Assembly: GCA_021018815.1 (NCBI GenBank)
Contig: JAITYX010000052.1
Location: 1,044,501-1,108,500 of the forward strand
Source: Talinum fruticosum
Lineage: Eukaryota; Streptophyta; Magnoliopsida; Caryophyllales; Talinaceae
Length of the DNA: 64,000 nucleotides
Reading direction: 5' to 3'
Each line of letters begins with the position of its first letter. The stretch's first letter is position 1. Positions 61,541-64,000 of the stretch are shown one piece after another. The position numbers and the translations under genes were made by a program. A model generated the notes under the pieces. The model searched no databases. It was not told where the DNA came from and saw only the letters and a list, made by a program, of their open reading frames with translations.

Positions 61541-64000
61541 TCAACTTAAATTTAAGACTCATAATGTGTTATTTTATCTCATAATTATTGGAATATATGA
61601 AAGTATTGTGTCGAATTAATAAGATTAATCATCTTAAACAATATGTATATATATATACATAAAAGCTGATGAGTTATTTCATAAATTGTAAATTAATTTT
61701 TGGATGACATATCCTTTTGACCTATATGAGCTTAATTAATATGAGGAACCATTGTTGACATGGTATTAGAGCATATCACTTGGTGGAATATGCTACTGCT
61801 CCGACCCTGCAATTACTAATCATTTTATGGAATAAAATTAATTACAGCCTAACTATTTCAAAATTTATTAATAATCTAAACCCTTTTTAGACATGTTCTA
61901 TAACAACATCAAAAATAAAAAAATAAAGTAATTTTAAAGAGTAAAGGCAGGAATATTCATTCTTTTACAAAACCTTTTTTTTTATCATTTAATTTTTGGT
62001 GCAAATGAGGGGCACACCCCAAACCTTTTTTTTTTTTTTTATAAAAAAATTATAAATCTATTGGCACAAAGTTTCTTTCCTTCTGTTAAAATGAGAGACA
62101 TTAATTAGTAACACATATTTGAATTTTTATACGTACTTAATTATTCATCGCAATAATTATTTGTACTCGACATAGAAAACAAGTATTAGTTAAATTTGAT
62201 CACCTTGTACACTTATCAATTATTTAAACAAAAAAATTAATTAGACAGTTGATCTCAATAATTAGTCTCTTAATTAGATTTAGACTTGGTGCCAAAAGTG
62301 AGTCTAGATCCATAGCTATAGATCTAGCTTAATTAATTTCTTCACTCTCAGAGAATAATCCAGATGCGTCGTGGTTTCTTGTCTACTTCTTTTAATTAAA
62401 TTAACCATAACTTAATCAACTATCAATGATTAGTCTAATTAGCCCCTTAATTAAATCCATAAGTATGGATCACAACATGCATATGTACACAAAAAACCAA
62501 AATAATTAAGCAAATAAATACAGGGACAAACTTAACTCGTTTTGGCTAATTAAAGTAGCGTGCCGCTTAGAGATTTTAATTTGGATCTATTCAAAATGTC
62601 CGATTTTTTTCTTTTCTAATTGCTAAATAATGAAGTACATAAATCCTATAATTATGAACGAATCAATATAACTGAATAAGAAATAAACATCATCGACTAA
62701 ATCTAAGTTCACCGATACTTTCACTTATACAATTGACCGTTATATTTACCCGGGTAATTATATCGTTAGACATTACTAATTGATTTGAAGCAAAATGGAT
62801 TTGATCCAGGCGAAAATGTCCACATTTTTAAAAAAATAAAATAAAATAAAATAAAATGGGAGTACTGGTTGGTGAAGAAAGGTGAATGATGAAATGAAAG
62901 GAATATTCGGGAAAAAGAGGAGGCGATGGTCAATAAGCTGGATCTGCTATCACATTCATGTATTCAGAAGTGGCATGATATGTTATCAGTTTTGCTTACT
63001 TTAAGCTTGGATACCTTATCATACCCACGAGGACAAACTCCAACTTGTTACTAATTAATTAAAACAAACTTTTTAAGTGAAAAAAAAACCATATATTACA
63101 AAACTCTGCATCTTATGCCGATCAAATATTTATAAACGTCAGAAGAAAATGTCCATCTTTAATGAGCATTATTATATATATTATTAAGTAAACCTCCTAA
63201 ATGTAAAATTTTCGTATCTACTTATAAGTGACAATATAATTTAAGATATTTTTCAAGTTCTTCTCCTCCCAAATTACGACCAATTCCCGTTGTGATTGAC
63301 GATCAAGACCTCTCTAGGGTTCAATGTATATATATTTAATTTTGCGGGTAGCCGATGGAGACGACTAAGGTGGAGAAAACGGGAGAGAATGCGGGATGTG
63401 ATAAGACAGGGTCAAGGGGATTAAAATTAAATGATAAATTCTTTGTCGGAAGAATACTTTTTAAATATCTTAGTTTAGTTTAAAATCATATTATCATGTA
63501 TTATATTGAAAATATAAATATAATTTAAAAGTAAAAAGGTATTATATATCACTTGCGGATTAGGGAGAATTACCTCTTTATTTATATTACCACATACAAA
63601 TCGCTACAAGATAGGCACTTATCATTATCCGAGGAGATTATGGAGGTTTTATTTGGCGTTAATTATGGGAGCGTAGTTTCAATACTACGTAGTCAGGTAC
63701 TCCCACGAGTTACAATTTTATTTTTTCATTAGTTTTTCCACTCGTGCGTTGCATGTATTGTTGTTTATTTGTGTATGTTTTATAATATTTGGTTAGAGGA
63801 AAAATTGATATTGTTTTTCAAATAAAATGAAAAACAATGACTACTATATAGACATAGATGAAATTTAAAATCAGTCTGTTGAAGGTAAACAACGACTACT
63901 TGTATAAATTATTTATTTGAGGAAATGGGAAGAAATAAATTTTAAAGTGGAAATTTATTTAAGGAGAGAAAATTCTTTAATGGAAGCTACTATAAATTAT
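61541..64000. other. Gene-poor AT-rich spacer
   Basis: No gene, RNA or element was recognised. Poly-T and poly-A runs (62023-62040), an AAAAT run near 62836-62857 and short TA stretches are the only structure seen. Confidence 0.45.

Noticed and set aside
62470..63720. Possible LTR or MITE pieces near the right end (short TA and AAAAT runs)
   Set aside because: No paired ends, no repeats elsewhere in the window and no coding sequence.

Overview
The window is AT-rich nuclear DNA of a flowering plant, most likely a eudicot. Evidence: genes split by many GT-AG introns, a plant type 3 metallothionein, a plant-type N-myristoylated CDK-like kinase, plant LINE, Harbinger, Stowaway-like and LTR retroelements, and AT-rich introns and spacers. 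I cannot name the species. Four host genes are supported; nearly everything else is transposable elements or decayed spacer. Translating across splice sites was needed for all four genes, because each is spread over several short open frames.

Layout. 1-1105: 3' half of a LINE reverse transcriptase. 1363-1645: an inverted-repeat (MITE-like) unit. 2085-2363: an unassigned ORF with a duplicated Asn-rich 16-residue unit. 3309-10453 (minus): an 8-exon, 701-residue Ser/Thr kinase of the plant CDK-like group with an MGCVCC lipidation start. 10.5-16.4 kb: spacer with a 1.1 kb TIR element, a dispersed T-rich repeat and a copia-like LTR remnant. 16437-17083 (minus): a 3-exon, 62-residue type 3 metallothionein with a SINE-like insert in intron 2. 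18859-19552: a 5'-truncated LINE insertion with a 20-bp target duplication. 21960-28745: a nearly full-length but broken LINE (ORF1 zinc knuckle; ORF2 endonuclease, RT and RNase H). 28.7-33.6 kb: spacer with three MITE-like units. 34242-39759 (plus): a 7-exon WD40 protein of about 916 residues whose reading frame is interrupted three times by apparent one-base deletions. 42156-45482 (minus): a 6-exon LanC-like (GCR2/LANCL family) protein of 408 residues with one similar one-base deletion in an A run. The WD40 and LanC-like genes converge. 46.1-47.4 kb: three MITEs. 47854-55149: a 7.3 kb PIF/Harbinger element with terminal inverted repeats, a Myb/SANT-like gene, a DDE transposase gene, a CpG-rich palindrome array and a nested 1.87 kb solo LTR. 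55241-56356: second copy of the 1.1 kb TIR element. 56.4-64 kb: gene-poor spacer.

The four genes do not form a pathway: a membrane-anchored kinase, a metal-binding protein, a WD40 scaffold and a LanC-like protein. The most notable observations are the repeated one-base frameshifts in two otherwise well conserved neighbouring genes (assembly error or gene decay), the layered Harbinger/solo-LTR/palindrome locus, the LINE insertion whose target duplication seems to have seeded a TA microsatellite, and four families of small transposons each present more than once. I found no convincing evidence of a wholly new biological system; the closest candidates are the palindrome array at 48380-48785 and the repeat-containing ORF at 2085-2363, both tentative.
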